Shown one piece after another: positions 23,777-33,912 of a stretch of 64,000 nucleotides of DNA. Source of the DNA: Sphingobacteriales bacterium 50-39. GTDB taxonomy: Bacteria; Bacteroidota; Bacteroidia; Chitinophagales; Chitinophagaceae. Each line of letters starts with the position of its first letter. Within the stretch, counting starts at the first letter, position 1. The position numbers and the translations under genes are program-made. The notes below the pieces were generated by a model. The model had not been told where the DNA came from and ran no database searches. It was given only the letters and a program-made list of their open reading frames with translations. The DNA is taken from assembly GCA_001898505.1 (NCBI GenBank), contig MKTZ01000004.1, positions 124,001-188,000 of the forward strand, read 5' to 3'.

Positions 23777-26230
23777 ATGAGAATAATCCCCTTCCTCATT
23801 TCTTTACTGCTGACGGCAGGCCTTATCTACTTTCTCGACAACCAATGGGGCAAGATCCCTCCTCTTGGTAAGTTCCTCAGCCCTCAGCATGGTTTTTGGC
23901 AAAATGCCGAACCCGTAGGCAAAAATTTTTCCGGTGAGCTGTCCTTACCCGGATTGAAGGACAGGGCCAGCGTATACCTGGACCAATATCTTATTCCGCA
24001 TGTGTACAGCAACAGCGAGGTGGACGCCTGTTATATACAGGGGTATCTGCATGCGAAGTTCCGCCTCTGGCAGATGGAGTTCCAGACCTTTGCCGCTGCG
24101 GGAAGGCTGAGCGAAATTTTAGGACCCGGGGACAGTGACAGGCTGGTGAAATACGACCGGAGCATGCGACGGCTGGGTATGGTGGATGCCGCACAGCGGG
24201 CGCTGGCAAAAATGGAAGAGGACAGTGTCACCAAGCGGGACTGCGACGCCTATACAGCCGGTGTGAATGACTATATCAAGGGCCTAAGGGCCGGAGATCT
24301 GCCCCTGGAATACAAGCTGCTGAATTATCAGCCGGAACCCTGGAGCAATCTCAAGATCGCCCTCTTTGTCAAATACATGGCCTTCGACCTGGCGGGAGCG
24401 GACAATGATTTCGAGATGACCAATGCCAAGAGTATTTTCAGCAAGACCGATCTGGCCAAATTATATCCCGCTGTCATCGACAGTGCGGACCCCATCGTAT
24501 CCAAGGGCACGCATTTTCTTCCGCCCGGATTTGTGCCGAAAACACCCGCTACGGCAGACTCATTGTATTTTTCCAACCGGGATACGCTGACGGCCACGGA
24601 GATGAAGCCGGAGAAGAGTAATGGCAGCAACAACTGGGCGGTCAATGGTACAAAGACCTTAAGCGGCCGACCTATCCTTTGTAACGACCCACATCTCAGC
24701 ACCAATCTGCCGGCCATCTGGTACCAAATGCAGATCCGAACACCCCAATATAATGTCTACGGCGTGTCTTTCCCGGGCGCTCCTTATATCGTCATTGGCT
24801 TCAACGACAGCTGTGCCTGGGGGGTGACAAATGCCGGCAGGGATGTACGGGATTACTATACGATAAAGTTCAAGGACGACACGCGGCGGGAATACTGGTT
24901 CGACAGCGCCTGGAAGATGGCGGACAGAAGGATTGATACTATCCGGATCAAAGGCCGGCCGGATTATTACGATACGGTGGCGCTGACTGTCTTTGGGCCT
25001 GTCATGTATGACCCGACCTTTAACGGTTTTGCCAACGTCACTTCTTCCCGGAGTTACGCCGTGCATTGGAAGGCGGCAGATTCCTCCAACGAGATCGGCA
25101 CTTTCCAGGCCCTGCAATCCGCCGCGGATTATGACGATTATAAGCATGCGCTGGATCATTTCAAATGCCCCGGGCAGAACTTCATCTTTGCCTCCAAGAG
25201 CGGACATATCGCCATCTGGCAACAGGGCGAGTTCCCCGCCAAATGGAAGGGACAGGGTCTTTATATCATGCCGGGCGAAGACAGCTCCTATATGTGGCAG
25301 GACAATATCCGCGCGGAGGAGAACCCCAATATGCTGGACCCTGACAGAGGGTTTGTCAGCAGCGCCAACCAGTTGCCGGTGGATACGAGCTACCCTTATT
25401 TCTTAGGCAGCGACTTTCCGCCTTACAGGGGATTGATCATCAACCGGCGATTGAGCCAGATGAACAAAATTATTCCCGCGGATATGATGAACCTGCAGAC
25501 GGATAACTATGACGTATTCGCTGAAATGGCCAGGCCTCTTCTGCTGCGTAACATCGAGGTGTCCCGGCTGGATGAAGAAGGAAAGAAATATCTCAACATC
25601 TTCAAATTATGGGATCTTCGCAATGACACGTTAGAGCAGGGGCCCGTGATCTTTAAGTATTGGTGGTCTCATCTACAAGAGGAGGTCTTTGACGATGAAT
25701 TCTCCAAGTCCACCTTACCGTTGATGCGTCCTTTCGAAAGCACTTTGCTGGAGGCTCTATTGAAGGACACAGCCTACTCCTTTATAGATAATATCAACAC
25801 TCCTGAAAAGGAGACGATCAGGCAGGTGATCACCTCGGCCTTCTTAAAAGCCGTGCCCGACCTGATCCAGGCAAGTAAAGATAACAAGATCACCTGGGCT
25901 AAGTACAAGGACACCTGGGCGCGTCATCTGCTGCGTATCCCGGCATTGAGCCGTATGCATCTGCCTATCGGCGGCGGCACCCATTGTATCAATGCAGCCA
26001 AGCAGTTCCACGGCCCCAGCTGGCGGATGATCGTACAACTGACGAACAAGACGGAGGCTTATGGCATCTATCCCGGCGGACAGAGCGGCAACCCCGGCAG
26101 CCCCTATTACGACACGTTCGTGGACAGCTGGGCTACGGGCAAGTATCTTCCTTTATGGGTGATGGATATGGACGAAATACGAGACAAAAGGATCAAATGG
26201 ACAATGCATTTAAAACCCAGTGACCAATGA
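23777..26230 (+). CDS. Penicillin acylase family protein (Ntn hydrolase)
   Basis: 817 residues from the ATG at 23777; a frame open to 23744 crosses the promoter. An N-terminal hydrophobic segment (PFLISLLLTAGLIYFL) exports or anchors it. The precursor should self-cleave ahead of Ser284 in GSNNWAVNG, which becomes the N-terminal nucleophile of the beta chain. GRPILCNDPHL and the late ALSRMHLPIGGGTHCINAA region fit the family. Relatives hydrolyse penicillins, acyl-homoserine lactones or cyclic lipopeptide side chains; which of these applies cannot be told. The small membrane protein gene overlaps it by 4 bp (ATGA). Confidence 0.88.
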   Translation: MRIIPFLISLLLTAGLIYFLDNQWGKIPPLGKFLSPQHGFWQNAEPVGKNFSGELSLPGLKDRASVYLDQYLIPHVYSNSEVDACYIQGYLHAKFRLWQMEFQTFAAAGRLSEILGPGDSDRLVKYDRSMRRLGMVDAAQRALAKMEEDSVTKRDCDAYTAGVNDYIKGLRAGDLPLEYKLLNYQPEPWSNLKIALFVKYMAFDLAGADNDFEMTNAKSIFSKTDLAKLYPAVIDSADPIVSKGTHFLPPGFVPKTPATADSLYFSNRDTLTATEMKPEKSNGSNNWAVNGTKTLSGRPILCNDPHLSTNLPAIWYQMQIRTPQYNVYGVSFPGAPYIVIGFNDSCAWGVTNAGRDVRDYYTIKFKDDTRREYWFDSAWKMADRRIDTIRIKGRPDYYDTVALTVFGPVMYDPTFNGFANVTSSRSYAVHWKAADSSNEIGTFQALQSAADYDDYKHALDHFKCPGQNFIFASKSGHIAIWQQGEFPAKWKGQGLYIMPGEDSSYMWQDNIRAEENPNMLDPDRGFVSSANQLPVDTSYPYFLGSDFPPYRGLIINRRLSQMNKIIPADMMNLQTDNYDVFAEMARPLLLRNIEVSRLDEEGKKYLNIFKLWDLRNDTLEQGPVIFKYWWSHLQEEVFDDEFSKSTLPLMRPFESTLLEALLKDTAYSFIDNINTPEKETIRQVITSAFLKAVPDLIQASKDNKITWAKYKDTWARHLLRIPALSRMHLPIGGGTHCINAAKQFHGPSWRMIVQLTNKTEAYGIYPGGQSGNPGSPYYDTFVDSWATGKYLPLWVMDMDEIRDKRIKWTMHLKPSDQ

Positions 26231-26592
26231 AATTTGTAACTACTACATTGCTGATAGCCTTGTTAAGCTTCCTTTCCGGCCTGTACCTGCCCTGGTGGGG
26301 TTTTGCTTTGGCAGCCTTTATCGTCAGCGCTCTTATACAACAACGGCCTGGTCTGGCATTTCTCGCCGGATTTACGGCCCTTTTCTTATTGTGGGCGGGC
26401 CTGTCCTGGAGCATGGATACCCCTAACAACAGTATCCTCTCCAGGAAGATCGCTGAGATACTTCCTCTTGGCGGTTCGTCCATGGCCCTGATCCTTATCA
26501 CGGCGCTGGTGGGCGCGCTGGTAGGGGGACTTGCGGCCCTGACAGGGAGCTTCCTGCAAAAGAAAAAAGTGGTTAACCCGGATATGGAATGA
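26227..26592 (+). CDS. Small integral membrane protein
   Basis: 121 residues with three to four hydrophobic segments (about 5-35, 40-58, 78-103) and a short basic end (QKKKVVNPDME). The start overlaps the acylase stop and its stop overlaps the DUF5686 start (both ATGA type), so the three are one translation-coupled operon. No named family recognised. Confidence 0.7.
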   Translation: MKFVTTTLLIALLSFLSGLYLPWWGFALAAFIVSALIQQRPGLAFLAGFTALFLLWAGLSWSMDTPNNSILSRKIAEILPLGGSSMALILITALVGALVGGLAALTGSFLQKKKVVNPDME

Positions 26593-29141
26593 TGAAGCAG
26601 CTTTGCTTATTGTTATTGACGACCCTTGGACTTATCACTGCTCGGGCCACACGGATCTCGGGTGTCGTAAAAGACGATAAAGGGAATGCCCTGCCCTATG
26701 CCTCCATCCTCGTAAAGGGCAGTACCCGCGGTGTTACAGCCAACAATGAAGGGAAATATTTTTTGGACCTCTCCCCGGGCGATTATACGCTGGTGTGTCA
26801 GTATGTGGGATATGCCCGCGAGGAAAAGAAGATCAGGGTGAGAGAGGAGGCGCTTGTTGTCAATTTCCAGCTGGCGCTCCAGCAGCTGTCCATGGGTGAG
26901 GTCGTGGTCCGCCCGGGAGGAGAGGACCCCGCGTACGAGATCATCCGGCATGCCATCAAAAAACGAAAGGACTACCAGTCCCCGCTCGACTCCTTTACCT
27001 GTGAAGCCTATATCAAGACGCTGATCAAAAGCCGGAAAGTCCCTAAAAGAATTTTGGGACAGAAGATCGATGAGAAGGATAAGAAGGAGATGGGGGTGGA
27101 CTCGGCGGGTAAAGGCATTCTTTTTCTGTCGGAATCGCTGACCAAACTGTCCTATAAAAAGCCGGGGAAGGTGAAGCTGGAAGTGCTTTCGGGTCGTGAG
27201 AGCGGTTCCAACGGTTACGGATTTACGATACCCACCTTTGTCAATTTCTATGACAACAATGTATATGTGCTGGCGCAACAGCTGAACCCAAGGGGCTTTG
27301 TTTCGCCTATTGCCGAGTCGGCCTTCCATTACTATCGGTATAAGTATTTAGGGTCTTTCTGGGAAGACGGCAAGGAGGTCAATAAGATCCAGGTGATACC
27401 GCGCCGGAAATACGAGCCGCTGTTTTCCGGTACCATCAATATTACCGAGGGCGACTGGCGCATACATAGCCTGGACCTGCTGTTGTTAAAAGAGTCGCAG
27501 CTGGAGATACTGGATACGTTGTCGATACGTCAGATACATGCGCCTATCGGCAAGAATGGCGGGGATGTATGGCAAGTGAAGGACCAGGTGGTTTATTTCA
27601 CCTTCAGCATAATGGGCTTTGATGCAGTGGGCAATTTCCTCAACGTATATAACAATTATGACGTGGCTCCCCGCTGGCGGAAAAAGTGGTTCAACAATGT
27701 CTTTATGAAATTCGATACGGCCGCGAACAAGAAGACCCGGGCGTATTGGGATTCCATACGCCCTCTGCCGCTGGAGCCGGAAGAAGTAACCAACTATATC
27801 ATACGGGACAGTATTTACCAGAGCGGCCTGGACTCGCTGGGATCACGCCGGAACAGGGATTCACTGTTGAAGAAGCAAGGACATATCACGTTGTTGCAGG
27901 TGGCAAGCACGGGTATAAACCGGAGCAATTTCAAACAGCCGTCCCCTTTCCGGTGGTCCATGGAGCCCTTATTATCCAATATAGAGTACAATACGGTGGA
28001 GGGACTCAATGCTAATATCGACGGGGCTTTATCCAAGTCGTTCGATAAGGGCGCCCGAGTCATCACCCTGTGGCCGCATATACGATATGGATTCCACAAT
28101 ACCAGGCTGAATGCGTGGGGGACACTGTCGTGGGACAGGCGTTCATTTATTGGGGATGGGGAGGATTTTTCTTCCACGCGTCAGTCCTGGAGTGTATCGG
28201 GGGGGCGACGGGTGCTGCAGTTCAACCAGGACAATCCTATTTCGGAGTATGTCAACGGGCTGTATACGTTGTTCTTCCGCCGGAACTATATGAAGATATA
28301 CGAAAGCTGGTTCGGCCGACTGGATTACAATGTGCGTATGGACAATGGGATGGTGATCAAGGCAAATGCTGCGTATGAGGACAGATTGCCTATTAATAAC
28401 ACCACGGATTATTCGCTGGTCCATTACAATAATGGAAGGGATTTTACGCCCAACTATCCTTATGAAAAGCTGACCGCGCAATTCCCCCGGCATCAGGCCG
28501 TATTGACGGGTGTGGAAGTGCAATATCAGCCGGGTCAGCGGTATATTGAATTCCCCCGGCGTAAGATCCCGGTGGGTAGCAAGTATCCTACTTTTTCATT
28601 GATGTATCAGAAAGGGTGGAACGGGGTGCTGGGCAGCAATGTGAACTTTGACAAATGGCAATTTTCCGTTTGGGACAATGTGAATCTGCGGCTGAAGGGG
28701 ATGTTGCGTTACCGGCTTGGGATAGGGGGATTCCTGAATGACAGGAGTGTTTTCATACAGGATTATCAGCACTTTTCCGGCAACCAGACCTTTATTGCGA
28801 ATCAGTATATGAATGGGTTTCAGCTGGCGCCTTATTATGCCAACAGCACGACTTCGGCTCTTTATGCTACGGGGCATATCGAGCAGCATTTCAATGGTAT
28901 GCTGACAAACAAGATACCGTTGTTCCGTCGATTGAACTGGTACCTGGTGGCGGGGGCGAATGCTTTTTATGTGAATGGGGATAATAATTACACGGAGGTG
29001 TTTGGGGGATTGGAGAATATTTTCAAGCTATTCAGGGTGGATGTGGTGGCGTCCTATATCAATGGGCGTTATGGGCAGACAGGGGTGCGGGTTGGGATGG
29101 GAGGATTGTTGGGGAGTGGGTTGAGGGGGAGGGGGAGATAG
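26589..29141 (+). CDS. DUF5686 outer-membrane protein with carboxypeptidase-like regulatory domain
   Basis: 850 residues: signal peptide (LCLLLLTTLGLITARA), an N-terminal CarboxypepD_reg-like Ig-type domain (TRISGVVKDDKGNALPYASILVKGSTRGVTANNEGKY, split over about residues 22-110), then the DUF5686 region, mostly strands of a predicted outer-membrane barrel. The C-terminus ends GLRGRGR. The final 83 bp overlap antisense with the 3' end of the Abi-type gene. Role unknown; it may act with the acylase-family hydrolase encoded just upstream. Confidence 0.83.
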   Translation: MMKQLCLLLLTTLGLITARATRISGVVKDDKGNALPYASILVKGSTRGVTANNEGKYFLDLSPGDYTLVCQYVGYAREEKKIRVREEALVVNFQLALQQLSMGEVVVRPGGEDPAYEIIRHAIKKRKDYQSPLDSFTCEAYIKTLIKSRKVPKRILGQKIDEKDKKEMGVDSAGKGILFLSESLTKLSYKKPGKVKLEVLSGRESGSNGYGFTIPTFVNFYDNNVYVLAQQLNPRGFVSPIAESAFHYYRYKYLGSFWEDGKEVNKIQVIPRRKYEPLFSGTINITEGDWRIHSLDLLLLKESQLEILDTLSIRQIHAPIGKNGGDVWQVKDQVVYFTFSIMGFDAVGNFLNVYNNYDVAPRWRKKWFNNVFMKFDTAANKKTRAYWDSIRPLPLEPEEVTNYIIRDSIYQSGLDSLGSRRNRDSLLKKQGHITLLQVASTGINRSNFKQPSPFRWSMEPLLSNIEYNTVEGLNANIDGALSKSFDKGARVITLWPHIRYGFHNTRLNAWGTLSWDRRSFIGDGEDFSSTRQSWSVSGGRRVLQFNQDNPISEYVNGLYTLFFRRNYMKIYESWFGRLDYNVRMDNGMVIKANAAYEDRLPINNTTDYSLVHYNNGRDFTPNYPYEKLTAQFPRHQAVLTGVEVQYQPGQRYIEFPRRKIPVGSKYPTFSLMYQKGWNGVLGSNVNFDKWQFSVWDNVNLRLKGMLRYRLGIGGFLNDRSVFIQDYQHFSGNQTFIANQYMNGFQLAPYYANSTTSALYATGHIEQHFNGMLTNKIPLFRRLNWYLVAGANAFYVNGDNNYTEVFGGLENIFKLFRVDVVASYINGRYGQTGVRVGMGGLLGSGLRGRGR

Positions 29142-29808
29142 CATTATTTAATTCGTGGATCGCTCTTTGGACCCCATCTATGCCGTAAAGTATTTTTTTG
29201 GGGTTGCATCCTAACCAATGGAGCATTTCGATGATCAGGGCGTAGCGTTTTTGAATCGGAGTGGAGGATATCCTACCTGTTGATTTTTCGAAGCAGATGG
29301 GTTCATAATGTGCGATACGATTTCTGGTATCATTAATTCTGACAAGGTTTTTAAATATGTCTTTTTGATGGGTGCCTGGTGGTCTGTTGGGAAATATTTG
29401 TAACAAGGTGCTCCCTGCTGCCGCATATTCCATCTTTGAAAATTGATGCGTCCAGAAACCAAAAGTAAGTGTGGCTATCAAGCTATCGTGTGTGTAGCTT
29501 AAGCCTAGCTTATAGATGGTCTCCTGTACCGAATGAAATGCGTGTTCGCAATCTGCCGACATGTCTAAATAACCATTTGGCAGTACTGCTTCTTCTAGCC
29601 AAGGTGGGCCTTTAATTGAAGTAAAATGTCTATCTATGGAGTTTCTCAGGATGATTTCAAAAAGCCCTATTACCGAGTACATTTTTTGAGAGAGCCGCAG
29701 ATTTATCCGGTAAAGCATTTCTGCGCGCCGCTGATGGTAATTGCATGCGACCAGATACCTATTGAACCTGGGGGTTGATATCGCTGTATAAAACTGATTA
29801 TTAATCAC
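29059..29808 (-). CDS. Abi-family protein (abortive-infection, HEPN-like)
   Basis: 249 residues starting with GTG at 29808; homology with Abi_2/AbiD-F proteins begins at once (ISTPRFNRYLVACNYHQRRAEMLYRINLRLSQ), so this start is right. The RX4H motif of HEPN ribonucleases is R162-H167 (RNRIAH), and LRNSIDRHF at 54-62 is the other family block. The recognisable domain ends near residue 222. The remaining 27 residues, rich in Ser, Pro and His, are encoded opposite the end of the DUF5686 gene, as if the gene lost its own stop on insertion. It is visibly more AT-rich than neighbours. A phage-defence role is inferred from family. Confidence 0.78.
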   Translation of the reverse strand: MINNQFYTAISTPRFNRYLVACNYHQRRAEMLYRINLRLSQKMYSVIGLFEIILRNSIDRHFTSIKGPPWLEEAVLPNGYLDMSADCEHAFHSVQETIYKLGLSYTHDSLIATLTFGFWTHQFSKMEYAAAGSTLLQIFPNRPPGTHQKDIFKNLVRINDTRNRIAHYEPICFEKSTGRISSTPIQKRYALIIEMLHWLGCNPKKILYGIDGVQRAIHELNNAISPSPSTHSPTILPSQPAPLSAHNAH

Positions 29809-29872
29809 TTAGAATAGGTTTGCGGAGTCGGTAAAATTAAAAATAAAATCAATAAAAAATTTATAATTTCGT

Positions 29873-29981
29873 GATGTATTCCTGCTATGCCGCTGTTTAG
29901 CTTAAGGTTTGTCCTGAGGTTTACAAGTTTGCAGGTTAAGTCTTTAAAGAGTCTGTCATTCAGGTGGCAGGCTCTTTTTTT
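29873..29981 (+). ncRNA. Candidate small RNA with intrinsic terminator
   Basis: The gap between the Abi gene and trhO holds a plus-strand terminator with no gene before it: a 10-bp stem 29948-29957/29966-29975 (two G-U pairs, loop ATTCAGGT) and seven T. Upstream is an AT-rich stretch with TAATTTCG (29864-29871), close to a -7 box. The RNA would be about 105 nt; CCTGC (29881-29885) can pair with GCAGG (29931-29935). A 93-codon minus frame across it looks random. No known RNA family recognised. Confidence 0.42.
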
Positions 29982-30048
29982 GCATGATCCTTTAAGGAAA
30001 AGCATTTCTCCTTGCCCGTAGCAGGATGGCAGAGTCCTGTGAAAGCTG

Positions 30049-30056
30049 TAAATTTG
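30049..30056 (+). promoter_or_regulatory. -7-type box TAAATTTG before trhO
   Basis: TAAATTTG matches TAnnTTTG and lies 50 nt ahead of the ATG at 30107. It sits inside the longer open frame that begins at 30026, arguing for the later start. No clear -33 box. Confidence 0.5.
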
Positions 30057-30106
30057 CGCCGTTAAGAAGTTTTGTTCACCAGGCAAGTGTCCCTAAAATT
30101 TCAACA

Positions 30107-31159
30107 ATGGCTTTATTGCATAACAGAGTCTCCCAGAAGGAGCTGAAAGAACTATTATACCAGGAGAAAGAACCCCGCACTACCATTTCCCTCTACCGCT
30201 ATTTTCCTATTGCAGACCCGCAGCAATTCCGGGACGAGCTGTATATAGCTCTCCGGGAGATGAAGGTATTTGGCCGTATCTATATTGCCACGGAAGGGAT
30301 CAATGCACAGATCAGTGTCCCGCAGAGCGGCTATGAAGGGCTGGCGCAGTATCTGCGGGGACTGGCCGGATGGGAGGGGCTGCGTCTCAATGTGGCGGTA
30401 GATGATGACGGCAAATCTTTTTGGGTGCTGAAGATAAAGGTGCGGGATAAGATAGTGGCTGATGGCATCGATGACACCACATTCAATATGCGCAACAAGG
30501 GTAAGTATGTGGATGCGGCACAGTTCAACCAGCTGACGGAGGATCCTGGTACGATCGTCATCGACATGCGGAACCACTATGAGTATGAGGTGGGGCATTT
30601 CGACAAGGCGCTGGAAGTGCCTTCGGATACATTCCGGGAGCAGCTGCCTATGTCGGCCGAGATGCTGAAAGACCATAAGGACAAAAACATCATCATGTAT
30701 TGCACAGGGGGCATCCGATGCGAGAAAGCCAGCGCCTACCTGCTGCACAAGGGGTTTGCCAATGTCTTTCACCTGGAGGGAGGGATCATCCACTACGCCA
30801 ACACCGTAAAAGAAAAGGGGCTGGAAAATAAATTCAAGGGTAAAAATTTTGTATTTGACGACCGCCTGGGAGAACGTATCACGGATGACATTATCGCCTG
30901 TTGTCACCAATGCGGTCAACCTGCCGATACTCATACCAACTGCCGGAATGAGGGGTGTCACCTCCTTTTTATACAATGCGAAGCCTGTGCCGCCAAATAC
31001 GAAGGCTGTTGCAGCGCCGAATGCCATGAGACCATCCATCTCCCTATCGAGGAGCAGAAAGAGATGCGGAAAGGTATCGACAAGGGGCAGGGCATCTTCA
31101 ATAAATCAAAAGCCCGGCTGCGCCCGCGTCCGGGACAAAATCCTGGGGAAGAGGGCTGA
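30107..31159 (+). CDS. trhO: Rhodanese-type tRNA uridine(34) hydroxylase TrhO
   Basis: 350 residues from [17 protein letters not shown]. Domains: an N-terminal acylphosphatase-like part ([14 protein letters not shown]), a rhodanese domain with Cys199 in [12 protein letters not shown], and a Cys-rich C-terminal tail ([15 protein letters not shown] and [17 protein letters not shown]) that probably binds metal. TrhO makes 5-hydroxyuridine at the wobble position of some tRNAs. Monocistronic. Confidence 0.9.
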   Translation: MALLHNRVSQKELKELLYQEKEPRTTISLYRYFPIADPQQFRDELYIALREMKVFGRIYIATEGINAQISVPQSGYEGLAQYLRGLAGWEGLRLNVAVDDDGKSFWVLKIKVRDKIVADGIDDTTFNMRNKGKYVDAAQFNQLTEDPGTIVIDMRNHYEYEVGHFDKALEVPSDTFREQLPMSAEMLKDHKDKNIIMYCTGGIRCEKASAYLLHKGFANVFHLEGGIIHYANTVKEKGLENKFKGKNFVFDDRLGERITDDIIACCHQCGQPADTHTNCRNEGCHLLFIQCEACAAKYEGCCSAECHETIHLPIEEQKEMRKGIDKGQGIFNKSKARLRPRPGQNPGEEG

Positions 31160-31356
31160 TCATGCCACGAACCCGTCCTATACCGGGAGATACATTAGGT
31201 TGAGTATTAATATGTTCGATGCGGGATGCTAAATCCGTTCGATAATTTTTTCGCAATGGATAATCTAAATAAAAATGTAATCTGTACGTTTAATCTTATT
31301 GTCTGACAAGCGCTAAATCGTTTTCCGGACATAATAAATCTCAAGGCTCTGACACT

Positions 31357-32769
31357 ATGAATACGGCTGCTAAAAATCTGTCCGCGTTTCAGTCCTATGT
31401 GAAGAACATTGGATATAAGCCTTCTCTTGGCAGCTACGAGAAAAGGAAGCTGAGCATTTTCAATTTAATGAACATGGTGGGTGTCGTGGTGGGGCTATTG
31501 ATCCCTATCGTGATCCTTCTGACAAAGGAGGATGTACCTGTATATGCCTGGCTCATCGCCTGCAGCCCTATGCTGATCAGCGTGCTGGTGCTGTTGCTGA
31601 CCCATTATCACCAATATGAGCTATCCCGCATCTGTTATTTTACCCTGTATCCTGTCATGACAGGCGTGGTGTATGCGGTACATATCGACATGGGGATAGA
31701 GTTCTTTTTTGTGTTGTATGGGGTATTGTCGGTATTCTTCCTGCAGAAGGTATACAATATCATTTTTTGTTTCACCCTGTCGATGTTTTGTTATTTTGCA
31801 GAGAACACTTTCTGGAATCACTATACCTACCGGCTGGAGGATACGCATTATTATTTTTTTATCTTCAATCACCTGCTGGCTATCTTCTTTATTTTTTACG
31901 GTCTGTTGCTGATAAAGAATGAGAACAGCAGATTCCAGCAACAAAGTCAAGAGAAGAACTTTCAATTGCGTCGCAGCAATTTGAAGATCCTCCGGCATAA
32001 GGCGGAGATTGCCGAGAAGGCCGCTCTTCTGCAGGAGCAAACCCATCAGCTGACGGAGCTGAATACCTTAAAGAACAAGTTGTTCTCCATCATAGCACAT
32101 GACCTTAAGAATCCCCTGTATGCCTTGCGGAACCTCTTCCGTAATATTCAACGGTATGATCTGCCGGGCCAGGAGATCAAGATGCTGGTGCCTGATATGG
32201 TCAATGAGCTGGGCTATACGACAGGATTGATGGAGAACCTGCTACAGTGGGCGAAGAGCCAGATGTATGCCGAGGCGGTGAAACCTCAGCTGCTGGACAT
32301 TTCCAAGATCACCCAGGAGGTATTGCAGCTGCTGCGTCTGCAGGCGGATGCAAAGAAGATCTATATACGCAGTAAGCTGGAGCGGCCGGTATTTGTCTAT
32401 GCGGACAAGGATATGATCAACCTGGTATTACGCAATCTGCTGTCCAATGCCATCAAGTTCACTCCCGTAGAGGGTACCATTTCTATCGAAGCCAGGGAAA
32501 TGCTCAGCCATATCGAGGTCTATGTCCAAGACACGGGCATGGGTATCACGGAGGAAGTCATTCAAAAGCTGATGATGGAGGACATCTATTATACCACCAA
32601 GGGGACGGATGGAGAGGTGGGTACAGGGCTGGGGTTGATGCTATGTAAAGAATTCCTCTCTAAGAATGGAGGGCGTATGCATGTACAAAGCGAGCCCGGC
32701 AAGGGCAGTACTTTTTCCTTCACTCTCCCCAAGGGCGGCGAATTAACTAATATTACCCAGGGCGTATAA
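31357..32769 (+). CDS. Membrane sensor histidine kinase (orphan)
   Basis: 470 residues: about six membrane segments in residues 35-190, a coiled coil (about 195-237, [21 protein letters not shown] and on), a HisKA domain with phospho-acceptor His248 in [10 protein letters not shown], and a HATPase domain with N box [18 protein letters not shown] and [12 protein letters not shown]. The signal is unknown. No response regulator is adjacent. Its 3' end overlaps the convergent purC gene by 27 bp. Confidence 0.9.
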   Translation: MNTAAKNLSAFQSYVKNIGYKPSLGSYEKRKLSIFNLMNMVGVVVGLLIPIVILLTKEDVPVYAWLIACSPMLISVLVLLLTHYHQYELSRICYFTLYPVMTGVVYAVHIDMGIEFFFVLYGVLSVFFLQKVYNIIFCFTLSMFCYFAENTFWNHYTYRLEDTHYYFFIFNHLLAIFFIFYGLLLIKNENSRFQQQSQEKNFQLRRSNLKILRHKAEIAEKAALLQEQTHQLTELNTLKNKLFSIIAHDLKNPLYALRNLFRNIQRYDLPGQEIKMLVPDMVNELGYTTGLMENLLQWAKSQMYAEAVKPQLLDISKITQEVLQLLRLQADAKKIYIRSKLERPVFVYADKDMINLVLRNLLSNAIKFTPVEGTISIEAREMLSHIEVYVQDTGMGITEEVIQKLMMEDIYYTTKGTDGEVGTGLGLMLCKEFLSKNGGRMHVQSEPGKGSTFSFTLPKGGELTNITQGV

Positions 32770-33669
32770 TATGCGCTGATAGGTCTCTTCATCACTGAGG
32801 ACCTGTGGTTTGAACGGCTGCCCGATGACTTTCTCATACAGCTCGATATACCTTTTGCTGATGGTTTCGACCCATTCATCGGTCATCGCCGGTACGGTCT
32901 GGCCTTCTTTACCCATGAAACTATTGGCGATGAGCCATTCCCGTACGAACTCCTTACTGAGCTGCTGTTGACGCTCGCCCTTTTGCTGACGCTCTTCGAA
33001 GCCATCCGCATAGAAGTAACGGGAGCTGTCAGGGGTATGGATCTCGTCCATCAGATAAACGGTTTCGTCAATCTTTCCGAACTCATATTTTGTGTCCACG
33101 AGAATGAGGCCTTGTTTGGCGGCTATTTCTTTGCCTCTTTGGAAGAGGGCCAGGGTGTATTTTTCCAGCTGTGCATAGTCTTTTTCAGATACCAGTCCCC
33201 GGCTGATGATCTCGCTGCGGGAGATGTCCTCGTCGTGTCCTACCTCCGCCTTGGTAGAAGGGGTGATGATGGGGGTGGGGAAGTAATCGTTTTCCTTCAT
33301 TCCTTCGGGCAGGGGTACCCCGCAGAGCTCCCTTTTGCCGGAATTATAGGTCCTCCAGGCGTGCCCGCTAAGGTTTCCCCTTACGACCATCTCTACGCGA
33401 AAAGGGGTACATTTCCGGCCGATGGCGACATTGGGCGCCGGGGTATCCACCAGCCAATTCGGGCAGATGTCGCTGGTAGCCTTTAACATATATGCAGCGA
33501 TCTGGTTTAAAACTTGTCCTTTATAAGGGATGGGGCGGGGGAGGATGACGTCGAATGCGGATATACGATCAGACGCGATCATGACCAACCATTGGTCCGA
33601 AATGGTATACACATCCCGTACCTTACCGCGATAGAAATTAGTCTGATGGGGGAATTGCAATGTCTTCAT
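32743..33669 (-). CDS. purC: Phosphoribosylaminoimidazole-succinocarboxamide synthase
   Basis: 308 residues, the long form of SAICAR synthetase found in Bacteroidota and yeast; it joins aspartate to CAIR in purine synthesis. Motifs: [11 protein letters not shown] at the N-terminus, [44 protein letters not shown] and [12 protein letters not shown] shortened -7-like TAATTTG lies 5 nt before the ATG. Convergent 27-bp overlap with the kinase gene. Confidence 0.93.
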   Translation of the reverse strand: MKTLQFPHQTNFYRGKVRDVYTISDQWLVMIASDRISAFDVILPRPIPYKGQVLNQIAAYMLKATSDICPNWLVDTPAPNVAIGRKCTPFRVEMVVRGNLSGHAWRTYNSGKRELCGVPLPEGMKENDYFPTPIITPSTKAEVGHDEDISRSEIISRGLVSEKDYAQLEKYTLALFQRGKEIAAKQGLILVDTKYEFGKIDETVYLMDEIHTPDSSRYFYADGFEERQQKGERQQQLSKEFVREWLIANSFMGKEGQTVPAMTDEWVETISKRYIELYEKVIGQPFKPQVLSDEETYQRILYALGNIS

Positions 33670-33751
33670 ATATCCAAATTAGGGCCCAAAATTAAATTTT
33701 CATTACTACATTACAATCTGTATTTTAGTAATAGTTTCAAATCACCATAGG

Positions 33752-33886
33752 AACCGCCACCGGCGGTTCGTCCAGGGTCGTAGGCCCCGACCGAGGAGGA
33801 GCGTGGCGAAGCAGCTCCGACGAAGGCCTCAGACATTAGCCATATGCGGGAATTGGGCTAATTTCGGGTGAAGAACAATTCCCGCA
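33752..33886. repeat. Structured intergenic element A (hairpins, TCAGACATTAG box, interleaved inverted repeats)
   Basis: Lies between divergent purC and the TonB-receptor gene. Order: stem AACCGCC/GGCGGTT (33752-33768); CGGTTCGTC core; stem GGTCG/CGACC (33776-33792); stem GGAGC/GCTCC (33798-33818); TCAGACATTAG (33829-33839); then TTAGCC (33836-33841) pairing with GGCTAA (33856-33861), interleaved with TGCGGGAATTG (33845-33855) pairing with CAATTCCCGCA (33876-33886). The interleaving is the A-B-A'-B' order of a pseudoknot or of two competing folds. Element B at 37884 shares the box and the layout but not the arm sequence. Confidence 0.65.
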
Positions 33887-33912
33887 CTTAATTTCAAACG
33901 AAAACTTGCGCT

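Noticed and set aside
29805-30086. 93-codon minus frame over the candidate small RNA
   Set aside because: Low-quality composition, crosses a plus-strand terminator and the trhO promoter; no family resemblance.
33752-33912. Phase-variable invertible promoter at the TonB-receptor gene
   Set aside because: The inverted arms are only 20 nt apart, too close for a recombinase-inverted promoter, and no invertase gene is near.
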